NCBI GenBank assembly: GCA_023399505.1
Contig: JAEWOZ010000059.1
Span: forward strand, 1-5,570
DNA length: 5,570 bases
Direction: 5' to 3'
Source of the DNA: Fusobacteriota bacterium
GTDB taxonomy: Bacteria > Fusobacteriota > Fusobacteriia > Bac17 > JAEWOZ01
Position 1 is the stretch's first letter; each line of letters opens with the position of its first letter. This document shows positions 1-5,570 of this stretch, piece after piece. Both the position numbers and the translations under genes were made by a program. The notes beneath the pieces are model-generated. The model did no database searches. It was given only the letters and a program-made list of their open reading frames with translations, and was not told the origin of the DNA.

Positions 1-12
1 CATTAATACCAT
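1..12 (-). CDS. Start of a further downstream gene (only 4 codons visible)
   Basis: Reading the minus strand, an ATG at base 12 follows a strong Shine-Dalgarno sequence (GGGGTGAT at 24-17) with suitable spacing, and continues Met-Val-Leu-Met to the window edge. It lies 29 bases after the lptG stop on the same strand. The gene body is outside the window, so no product can be proposed. The second ATG at 3-1 is an alternative start but is less well spaced from the ribosome-binding site. Confidence 0.45.
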
Positions 13-16
13 TTCA

Positions 17-24
17 ATCACCCC
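17..24 (-). promoter_or_regulatory. Strong ribosome-binding site for the gene starting at base 12
   Basis: The minus strand reads GGGGTGAT, a good match to the extended anti-16S consensus (GGAGGTGAT). The G run ends eight bases before the ATG at 12. It is the only long Shine-Dalgarno match in the 29-base gap after lptG and is the main reason for calling a gene start there. Confidence 0.6.
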
Positions 25-41
25 ATTAAATTATAAACAAA

Positions 42-1133
42 TCAATATTCTGCTTTTCTAAAAAAATATAAGCCAAAAATTAAAAATAAGAAATTTGGAA
101 TCCATGCACTTAAAATTACAGGAACTATTTTTCCTAATCCGAAAGCAAATGCTATTTCTACAACTACATAATAGCTAAAACCTATTAATACTCCTAATAC
201 AATTGAAAGACCTTTTCCTCCTCTGCTAAAACCTGTCACTAATGAAAGGCCTATAATTGTCATTACGAATACAGCAAAAGGATACGCAATTCGTCTATGA
301 TGCAAATGCGTAAGAAGTAAATTAAAATTTCCACCTGAAGATTTTAAAAAATTTATATTTTCTTTAATTTCTGCTAAAGAAAGTTGTTTTTGCATCTCTT
401 CTTTAGGAAAAGAAGCTCTTAGAAAATCATCAATACTTTCAACTAATTCTATTTCATACTCTTTATAAAACAAAGTTGTATCATTCTCATTATCAACTAA
501 ACTTAAATCTTCTAATAACCATTTTTTTTCATCTTTATTATATTTTCCACTTCTAGCTGATAATATTTTATTAGCTTTTGAAAATTTTTCATCAGGAAAA
601 ATTATTTGAATATTCTCTACTGTACTATTATATCCATTAGCTTTTTCTATTCTTACAAAATAATTATTTTTACTTCTAAAATATATATCTCTTTTAATTT
701 TTAATGAACTAAACCCTCTAATCCTGTTCCAAACTGTTCCTGCTCTTTTAGTAGCAACAACTGAAATATATTCAGTAAAAAAAGCTAAAAAAACTGAAAA
801 AATAAATGTAAAAATAAGAGGTGCTATTATTATTCTTTTAAATCTTATTCCTGAAGTTTTTAAGGCTATTAGTTCTAAATTATTATTTAAATTAGACATT
901 GTTAATAAGCTACCAAATATAGTTGCTAAGTGCATCATATCAAAGGATACGATAGAAGGTAGCGTATGCAATGCAACTAATTGAGCTTCATAAAAATTTA
1001 TATTTCCTGAAGTAAGTTGATATATTATTTTTAGCAGTTCTTTTGAAAAGAATATAAGAAGAGACCCCAAAATTCCTATAATCATATTTTTTAAAAAATT
1101 TTTTAATATATATCTATCTATAATTTTAAACAT
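42..1133 (-). CDS. lptG: LPS export ABC transporter permease, LptG-like (YjgP/YjgQ family)
   Basis: This is the second membrane subunit of the LptB2FG lipopolysaccharide exporter, at 363 residues, the usual family length. It shows TM1 at about 13-34, TM2 about 58-80 and TM3 about 101-122. A periplasmic jellyroll region at about 125-265 contains the family-type LSARSGKYNKDEKKWLLEDL stretch (191-210). TM4 is at 282-301, TM5 308-330 and TM6 337-357. The coupling-helix motif is LELIALKTSG at 86-95 with Glu87, next to the conserved E88 position of E. coli LptG. HLHHRRIAYPFA at 276-287 and LSAWIPNFLF at 341-350 resemble LptG more than LptF. The ATG at 1133 is preceded by AAAGG at 7 bases and lies 2 bases after the lptF stop. 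LptB, LptC and LptA are not in the window. The family call is very secure; the G versus F label is less so. Confidence 0.92.
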   Translation of the reverse strand: MFKIIDRYILKNFLKNMIIGILGSLLIFFSKELLKIIYQLTSGNINFYEAQLVALHTLPSIVSFDMMHLATIFGSLLTMSNLNNNLELIALKTSGIRFKRIIIAPLIFTFIFSVFLAFFTEYISVVATKRAGTVWNRIRGFSSLKIKRDIYFRSKNNYFVRIEKANGYNSTVENIQIIFPDEKFSKANKILSARSGKYNKDEKKWLLEDLSLVDNENDTTLFYKEYEIELVESIDDFLRASFPKEEMQKQLSLAEIKENINFLKSSGGNFNLLLTHLHHRRIAYPFAVFVMTIIGLSLVTGFSRGGKGLSIVLGVLIGFSYYVVVEIAFAFGLGKIVPVILSAWIPNFLFLIFGLYFFRKAEY

Positions 1134-1135
1134 TT

Positions 1136-2221
1136 TCAGACCTTTGCTCTCCTAAAATACAAAAATAATGAAATAAATATGTACAAAATATTAGGCGCCC
1201 ACATTACTATATAAGGTTTAAGGAGATTATCATCTACGATTCCTCTACCGTACATTATCCAGAGCCAATAAATGAAAAGTAATACTAAGCCTATGGCTAA
1301 ATTATCGCCTTTTCCTAATCTTTTATTAGCCCCTATTGCTAACAAAGCTGCTAGTAGAGCAAACACAATAGGACTAAAAGTTAATGCTGTTTTCCAATGG
1401 AATATAGTTTTAAGATATAAAGTAGAATAGTATGTTTTTTCTTTTCCTGACATTTTTTTATATAAAGAGGTTAAAGAATAATAATCTGCTTCATCACCTA
1501 CACCTAAATCTTCAAAATCAGCTATCATCTCTCTTAAAGGAATTTTTTGAGAATCAAATGATATTTTAGAGCTATTATTTCCTTTTTTATCTATCTCATA
1601 AACTTCAGCTTTTTCTAATAACATTTCACCTTTAAGCCAACTCAAATGCTCACCTAAAATAATAGTATCAAATTTATTATTACTATTATTTTGAAAAATT
1701 ATGAACTTTTTTGATAAATTTTTCTTTGAGCTATAATCATCAACATAAATTGAATAATTTTTTAAACCTTCTATAAATCTCTTCGGTTCAACATTAAAAG
1801 AGGGTTTACTATAAGCTACCTCTTTAATAACGTTAACATGTTTTTTATAAGCAGGAAAAGTTAAAAATTGATTCGTAATAAAAAGGGCCATTGAAGCAAT
1901 TAAACCAAGAAAAAATGCTGGTGCTATTGCCTTTCTTACACTTATTCCTAGAGACTTAAAAGCTACAATTTCATTTGAGGTTGCTAGTGTACTATATCCT
2001 ATTAACATACCAATCATCATTCCCATTGGAATAGAGAGAGTTAGTAAGGAGACCATATCATAAGAAATTATTTCCATAACTTTAAAAAATGGAACATGTT
2101 TTAGAACAACATTTTGCACAATTTCAGATAGAAAATCAACCAATAGTAAAAAAGTACAACCAAATATACTAAATATTAGAGGTCTACTTAATGTTCTATA
2201 TAAATATATATTTAATAGCAT
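1136..2221 (-). CDS. lptF: LPS export ABC transporter permease, LptF-like (YjgP/YjgQ family)
   Basis: LptF and LptG are the two membrane subunits of the LptB2FG exporter, which extracts LPS from the outer leaflet of the inner membrane and passes it to LptC/LptA. The 361-residue protein has the family layout: TM1 about 12-33, TM2 about 53-77, TM3 about 97-118, a periplasmic beta-jellyroll region about 120-272, then TM4 279-297, TM5 306-325 and TM6 335-356. The coupling-helix motif SNEIVAFKSLG at 82-92 places a Glu at 84, the same position as the conserved E84 of E. coli LptF. Towards the end, YIVMWAPN at 337-344 is the usual motif before the last helix. It starts 2 bases after the cvpA stop with a weak Shine-Dalgarno sequence, so translation probably depends on coupling. 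Membership in LptF/LptG is very secure. LptF rather than LptG is inferred from motif detail, from its position as the first of the pair, and from the better LptG match of its neighbour. Confidence 0.92.
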   Translation of the reverse strand: MLLNIYLYRTLSRPLIFSIFGCTFLLLVDFLSEIVQNVVLKHVPFFKVMEIISYDMVSLLTLSIPMGMMIGMLIGYSTLATSNEIVAFKSLGISVRKAIAPAFFLGLIASMALFITNQFLTFPAYKKHVNVIKEVAYSKPSFNVEPKRFIEGLKNYSIYVDDYSSKKNLSKKFIIFQNNSNNKFDTIILGEHLSWLKGEMLLEKAEVYEIDKKGNNSSKISFDSQKIPLREMIADFEDLGVGDEADYYSLTSLYKKMSGKEKTYYSTLYLKTIFHWKTALTFSPIVFALLAALLAIGANKRLGKGDNLAIGLVLLFIYWLWIMYGRGIVDDNLLKPYIVMWAPNILYIFISLFLYFRRAKV

Positions 2222-2223
2222 CT

Positions 2224-2805
2224 TTATTCTTTATAATCCTTCATCAAATTATTTAAAAAATTTTCAACGGATTCATCTTTTCTAAATTGTTCTATCTTTC
2301 TTTTGATAGGTGCAGGCATCATAAAATAGGCCTTCCTTGCGAAGGAGGGAACAACTTTATTTGAATAAGATTTTTTAACTTGATTCATTATTGTTTTTTC
2401 ATAGGTTCCTAAGAAGGCTAGAAAAGAAAATAATAAAATTGATATCAAAGCGCCCTTCGCGAAGCCAAGGAATATGCCTAAAAATGAATCTACCCAATTA
2501 AGCATAACTAACTTTATGAACTTTTTCAAGATTAATATTATAAAATATAAAATAAAGTAAAAAGCGATGAAAGTTAAAGCATAAGAAAACAAGTATAAAT
2601 AGTAGTTTGAGTTAATATCCAAAGAACTATTTCTCACTTTTAAAAACTTAACTGTTAATTCATATAAAAAATGAGTATATCTTTTAGTAAGCAAAATAGA
2701 AATTAGTAAACCTACTAAAGAAAAAAGTTCTAATATAGCGCCCCTTATTAACCCTTTTACAGCAAAATACAGCAATACTACTAGAAGTATTATATCTATT
2801 AACAT
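2224..2805 (-). CDS. cvpA: CvpA family inner-membrane protein
   Basis: This 193-residue membrane protein matches the CvpA family (named after colicin V production) in its opening, IDIILLVV with D4, followed by KGLIRGAILEL at 17-27. It also has a family-type NWVDSFLGIFLGFAKG at 103-118. Four hydrophobic segments are visible at about 3-16, 23-40, 67-97 and 105-131. They are followed by a basic, probably cytoplasmic, C-terminal tail of about 60 residues. The molecular function of CvpA is not settled; in enterobacteria it is linked to colicin V release and, more recently, to envelope integrity and bile resistance. Here it lies 1 base after the racemase stop and 2 bases before lptF, which fits an envelope role. 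The ATG is fixed by a strong GGAGGA five bases upstream. Two GC-rich inverted repeats lie within the gene, at codons near 115-119 and 155-159, which use TTC, AAG, GCG, GGC and GCC in an otherwise A/T-ending gene. Confidence 0.87.
   Translation of the reverse strand: MLIDIILLVVLLYFAVKGLIRGAILELFSLVGLLISILLTKRYTHFLYELTVKFLKVRNSSLDINSNYYLYLFSYALTFIAFYFILYFIILILKKFIKLVMLNWVDSFLGIFLGFAKGALISILLFSFLAFLGTYEKTIMNQVKKSYSNKVVPSFARKAYFMMPAPIKRKIEQFRKDESVENFLNNLMKDYKE
2331..2349. repeat. GC-rich inverted repeat inside cvpA
   Basis: The plus strand CCTTCCTTGCGAAGGAGGG folds into a stem of about eight pairs (one G-T wobble) around a three-base GCG loop, shared between 2331-2338 and 2342-2349. It covers codons for residues 153-159 (Pro-Ser-Phe-Ala-Arg-Lys-Ala) and uses TTC, AGG, AAG and GCC in a gene that otherwise prefers A/T-ending codons. 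It lies in coding sequence, with no T-run making it a terminator on the transcribed strand. A role is unknown and it may be chance. Confidence 0.45.
2455..2464. repeat. Perfect 10-bp palindrome CTTCGCGAAG inside cvpA
   Basis: CTTCGCGAAG is a perfect palindrome within a local GC-rich patch (about 2451-2466). It sits at codons 115-117 (Phe-Ala-Lys) of the CvpA family motif GFAKGA, and shares the core GCGAAG with the inverted repeat about 115 bases away at 2331-2349. Function is unknown; it may simply reflect similar codons (TTC GCN) used twice. Confidence 0.45.
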
Positions 2806-2806
2806 T

Positions 2807-3871
2807 TTATTCCTCCAAATAAATTTTATTTACATTCAATGAAAATAAAAGTTCATATATTCTTTTATTTCCTAATTTGGAAATTTCAAACAAAGGTAAG
2901 TCATTACCAAATATTATTACTTCATCATCTTCCGAAACATCTTCAGGAATCTCAACTAAAGTATTGTTCATAGAAACTACACCCAAAATTGGACATCTAT
3001 ATCCCTTAACTAGGAAATATCCTCTGTTAGATAAGCCTCTATCAACTCCCTGGGCATATCCTGCACTTATTAAAGCCACTCTAGTCTCTTTTGTAGTTTT
3101 ATAAGTTTTATCATAACCTATGAAACTTTCAGAAGGAATTGTGTCTATATATTCAATTCTACTTTTTAAAGTTAAAGCTTGATCTAGCTCATTAATTTGC
3201 TCTATATCATAAGGTGATAGTCCATACAAAGCTCCACCTATTCTAGCTAAATTAAGAGTTTCTAAATTATTCAGTAAAAAAGATGTAGTACTTTGTGCAT
3301 GGACATAGTTAAAAAATTTAAAATATTTTTCTAATTTTTTAAAATTATTTAACTGATATTCTACATATTCTTCATCAACTGCAGAAGAAAAATGAGTATA
3401 TATACCCTCTTTTTCTATAAAATTGCAATTTACTATTTTTTCTATTACATCAAGAGCTTTCTGGCCTCTAAAGCCACCTCTTCCCATTCCTGTATCAATT
3501 TTCAAATGAATTTTAGTTTTAATTTTGTTAGAAATAATAAAATCTAAAATTCTGGAATTAGAAACAGATAATGAAAGGCCAAGTTTTGAAGCTTCTTTAA
3601 TTCTCTCTGTTCTAACTGCACTCATTATTAAAATTTCTTTAGTAGGAAGTACTGATAAAATTTGCTTGGCTTCTTCTATATTGTAAACACCAAATTTATT
3701 ACAACCTACTTCATTTAAAGCTTTAGCTACTTCTTGAATGCCTGCATTGTATGCATTAGCTTTTAAAACCGCTAAAATTTCTTTTCCATTAGCTCTTTTC
3801 AAAAGCTTCTTATAATTATTTTTTATTACTGCTAAGTTTATTTCTAACCATGTATCGTAAATTTTATGCAT
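2807..3871 (-). CDS. alr: Alanine racemase family protein (PLP-dependent), divergent motifs
   Basis: This family interconverts L- and D-alanine with pyridoxal phosphate in the cytoplasm, supplying D-Ala for peptidoglycan. With the ATG at 3871 the protein has 354 residues, close to the usual 360-390. Visible family features are the PLP lysine K37 in VLKANAY with Y41, LKIDTGMGR at 123-131, THF with H160, the phosphate-site S194, LARIGGALYGL with R210 (expected to contact the PLP ring nitrogen), and GYAQG with Y272 as the expected second catalytic base. Several usually conserved positions differ: AYGHG is AYNAG, GYADG is GYAQG, CMD is SMN, and the C-terminal YRVPR-like segment is replaced by LNVNKIY. 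An alternative GTG start at 3883 adds MKRL but lacks a ribosome-binding site. The ATG follows AAAAGG at only 3 bases and lies just before the secDF stop, suggesting coupled translation. The catalytic pair is intact, so an active racemase is likely; alanine as substrate is inferred. Confidence 0.9.
   Translation of the reverse strand: MHKIYDTWLEINLAVIKNNYKKLLKRANGKEILAVLKANAYNAGIQEVAKALNEVGCNKFGVYNIEEAKQILSVLPTKEILIMSAVRTERIKEASKLGLSLSVSNSRILDFIISNKIKTKIHLKIDTGMGRGGFRGQKALDVIEKIVNCNFIEKEGIYTHFSSAVDEEYVEYQLNNFKKLEKYFKFFNYVHAQSTTSFLLNNLETLNLARIGGALYGLSPYDIEQINELDQALTLKSRIEYIDTIPSESFIGYDKTYKTTKETRVALISAGYAQGVDRGLSNRGYFLVKGYRCPILGVVSMNNTLVEIPEDVSEDDEVIIFGNDLPLFEISKLGNKRIYELLFSLNVNKIYLEE
2811..2816 (-). 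promoter_or_regulatory. Ribosome-binding site of cvpA, embedded in the last codons of alr
   Basis: The minus strand reads GGAGGA five bases before the cvpA ATG at 2805. The same bases form parts of the last three sense codons of the racemase gene (TTG GAG GAA, Leu-Glu-Glu). Ribosomes finishing alr therefore terminate right beside the cvpA start, which favours coupled translation and fixes the cvpA start. Confidence 0.8.
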
Positions 3872-5570
3872 TAGCCTTTTCACTTTTATTTAATAGTCTT
3901 ACTATAGGACTAGCTACAAATAGAGATGAATAAGTACCTGCTACTATTCCTACTAAGAAGGTTGTTAAAAATGTCTTTAAGCTCTCCTCTGAGAAGATAA
4001 GTAATGCAAGTAAAGCTAAAAAGGTTGTTACAGACGTATTCATTGATCTTGTAAATACTTCTCTTATGCTTCTATCTATAACTTCTGATAGGCTCTCTTT
4101 GCTTTTCTTTCTGTTTTCTCTTATTCTATCAAATACCACCACAGTATCATTTATAGAATATCCTAGAATAGTTAAGATAGCTACAATAAATGGAGTATTT
4201 ACTTCATACCCTAGGAATGAAATTACACCCATAGCTATTAAAATATCATGTATTAAAGCAACTATTGCTCCTATAGAAAAGATAGCTTCAAATCTAATGG
4301 AGATGTATATAGCTATTAATATAGCTCCAATTATTAAGGCTATTATAGAATTAGTTTTTAAAGTTTTGCCTACAGTTGCACCTATTACTTCTTCTTTTTG
4401 TACCTTAAATTCTCCATATTCTTTTTTAATATGATCTAAAAACTCTTTTTTAGTCTCTTGTTTTAACTCAGCTGTTTTAATTATAGCAATCTTTCTTTTA
4501 TTATCCTGATCATCTGCAAATTGAACATGAGCTTTAATATTTTTATCCTTAAAGCTATTTATTGTTTTATTAAATTTAGCTTGATCTACAATGTTTTCAA
4601 ACCTTATATTAAATAAATTTCCGCCTGTAAAATCAACTCCATAGTTAAAACCTTTTGTAAGCACATAGAAAATAGAGGCAATAATAAAGATAGCTGAAAT
4701 ACCCAAAAACATTGTTGAGTATTTACTTAAGTTAAATCTAATTATATTAATTCCTTCAAATCCAAAATTCTTAATACTTTTTAATTTAAGCATATCTATT
4801 AAAAGCATTAGTAAAACTCTTGTAACAAATATAGCTGTAAACATACTTGCAAATATACCTATACCTAAAGTTACAGAATAACCTCTAATAGGCCCTGTTC
4901 CAAGTATAAAGAGTATAAAAGTAATTATTAAAGTTGTAATATTTGAATCTAAGATAGAACTATAAGCTTTCTTAAAACCTAAATTAATAGCACCTAACAT
5001 GCTATTACCTTTTCTCAGTTCTTCCTTAATCATTTCAAAAATAATGACATTAGCATCTACGGCCATTCCTAAAGAGAGTATTAAACCCGCTATTCCTGGC
5101 AAGGTAAAAGTAGCATCTATAAAATTCATTGTTCCAAATACCGCTAATCCAAATATAGCTAATGCTAAAGTAGCTACTAAACCTGCGAAAAAATACCATA
5201 AAATCATAAATCCTGCTACTAAAGCAGCTGCTAATGTTCCTGCTTTAAAGCTGGAATTTATTAATTCGTTTCCTAGTGTAGCACTTACTTTTCTTATTTC
5301 AGCGATATTAACTTTTACTGGAAGGGCACCTGCATTTAAAAGTAAAGCCATTTTTCTAGCCTCTTCATAACTATAAGTATCTGAAGTAATGCTTGCTTTG
5401 CCGCCTGCTATAGCACCATTTATCATAGGAGAAGATTGTGTTTCTCCATCTAATACTATCGCTAACTTTTTATTTACATTGTTCTTAGTTATTTCATAAA
5501 AAGTTTTTGCCCCTTCAGTAGTTAGTTCAAATGAAACATAAGGCATTCCCATATTGTCATAAGCAACATC
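3864..5570 (-). CDS. secDF: Fused protein translocase subunit SecDF (5' end outside window)
   Basis: SecDF is an inner-membrane proton-driven partner of SecYEG/SecA that helps pull translocating proteins to the outside. The frame stays open to the right edge, six residues (DVAYDN) upstream of the first in-window Met at 5552, so that Met is internal and the N-terminus (TM1 and most of the P1 domain) is missing. Numbering from that Met, residues 1-85 are the end of P1, including LDG at 35-37 and LNAGALPV at 72-79. SecD TM2-6 cover about 104-254, with the signature GMAVDANVIIFE at 162-173; D166 is the expected proton-path Asp. A short linker leads into SecF: TM at 280-299, VDFTGG at 306-311, a periplasmic P4 domain at about 312-398, and TMs at about 400-550 with INDTVVVFDRIRE at 467-479. 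The SecD-SecF junction has no stop or frameshift, so the fusion is genuine in this sequence. The 3' end overlaps the start of the racemase gene. Family assignment is very secure. Confidence 0.96.
   Translation of the reverse strand, partial: DVAYDNMGMPYVSFELTTEGAKTFYEITKNNVNKKLAIVLDGETQSSPMINGAIAGGKASITSDTYSYEEARKMALLLNAGALPVKVNIAEIRKVSATLGNELINSSFKAGTLAAALVAGFMILWYFFAGLVATLALAIFGLAVFGTMNFIDATFTLPGIAGLILSLGMAVDANVIIFEMIKEELRKGNSMLGAINLGFKKAYSSILDSNITTLIITFILFILGTGPIRGYSVTLGIGIFASMFTAIFVTRVLLMLLIDMLKLKSIKNFGFEGINIIRFNLSKYSTMFLGISAIFIIASIFYVLTKGFNYGVDFTGGNLFNIRFENIVDQAKFNKTINSFKDKNIKAHVQFADDQDNKRKIAIIKTAELKQETKKEFLDHIKKEYGEFKVQKEEVIGATVGKTLKTNSIIALIIGAILIAIYISIRFEAIFSIGAIVALIHDILIAMGVISFLGYEVNTPFIVAILTILGYSINDTVVVFDRIRENRKKSKESLSEVIDRSIREVFTRSMNTSVTTFLALLALLIFSEESLKTFLTTFLVGIVAGTYSSLFVASPIVRLLNKSEKANA

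Larger units (their letters stand above)
1..5570 (-). other. Envelope-biogenesis operon secDF-alr-cvpA-lptF-lptG-(next gene)
   Basis: All genes are on the minus strand. The junctions are an 8-base overlap (secDF/alr, using the ATG at 3871), then gaps of 1 base (alr/cvpA), 2 bases (cvpA/lptF), 2 bases (lptF/lptG) and 29 bases (lptG/next start). This leaves no room for an internal terminator, and I see no convincing internal promoter. A single transcript starting to the right of the window is inferred. No stretch over 300 bases lacks a gene. Confidence 0.8.

Noticed and set aside
1194..1199. GGCGCC palindrome near the end of lptF
   Set aside because: It is only six bases and falls on the codons of the conserved Trp-Ala-Pro motif; chance is sufficient.
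2331..2349. The cvpA inverted repeat as a transcription terminator
   Set aside because: It lies inside the cvpA reading frame with no U-run following on the transcribed strand, and downstream genes in the operon would be cut off.
2877..3104. Plus-strand open frame of 75 codons opposite the racemase gene
   Set aside because: It is a shadow of a well-supported minus-strand gene, has low-complexity composition and resembles no family.
4066..4434. Plus-strand open frame of 122 codons opposite the SecF part of secDF
   Set aside because: It lies antisense to highly conserved SecF motifs, and its Ile/Ala/Thr-rich product is what the reverse of membrane-helix codons typically gives.
4999..5370. Plus-strand open frame of 123 codons opposite the SecD part of secDF
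   Set aside because: It is antisense to the SecD signature region, with no ribosome-binding site of note or recognisable domain; a shadow frame.
5550..5552. ATG as the true start of the SecDF protein
   Set aside because: The frame is open upstream to the window edge and the conserved P1 domain and TM1 are missing, so this Met is internal.
1..5570. Mobile element, CRISPR array, tRNA/rRNA or defence system
   Set aside because: Nearly every base is accounted for by five well-recognised core envelope genes, and no direct repeat arrays, transposase motifs or RNA-gene signatures were seen.

Overview
This AT-rich window (roughly 30% G+C by eye) reads as one tightly packed minus-strand operon, transcribed from the right edge to the left. 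The five substantial genes are all envelope or secretion functions. In transcription order they are a fused SecDF translocase auxiliary protein (its 5' end lies beyond the right edge), a divergent alanine-racemase-family protein, a CvpA-family membrane protein, and two LptF/LptG-type permeases of the lipopolysaccharide (LPS) exporter. A sixth gene probably begins in the last 12 bases at the left edge.

LptF/LptG proteins imply an outer membrane with LPS. The very low G+C, the strong A/T-ending codon preference and a fused SecDF in a diderm fit Fusobacteriota (Fusobacterium/Leptotrichia-like) best. A low-GC diderm Firmicute is the main alternative. No marker in the window settles the genus.

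Layout: secDF (3864 to past 5570) overlaps the start of alr by 8 or 20 bases, depending on the racemase start. Then alr (2807-3871), cvpA (2224-2805), lptF (1136-2221) and lptG (42-1133) follow with 1-, 2- and 2-base gaps. A 29-base gap carrying a strong ribosome-binding site leads to a start codon at base 12. There is no room for internal terminators and no convincing internal promoter, so one transcript with translational coupling is expected.

Functionally, SecDF uses the proton gradient to help pull secreted proteins through SecYEG, and the racemase would supply D-alanine (or another D-amino acid) for peptidoglycan. LptF and LptG form the membrane core of the ABC exporter that extracts LPS from the inner membrane. 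CvpA sits between them and is a membrane protein of unclear molecular function. I see no mobile element, CRISPR array, RNA gene or defence system. The most noteworthy points are the altered motifs in the racemase, the SecDF fusion next to LPS-export genes, the placement of cvpA, and two GC-rich inverted repeats inside cvpA. I did not find evidence of an undescribed system.
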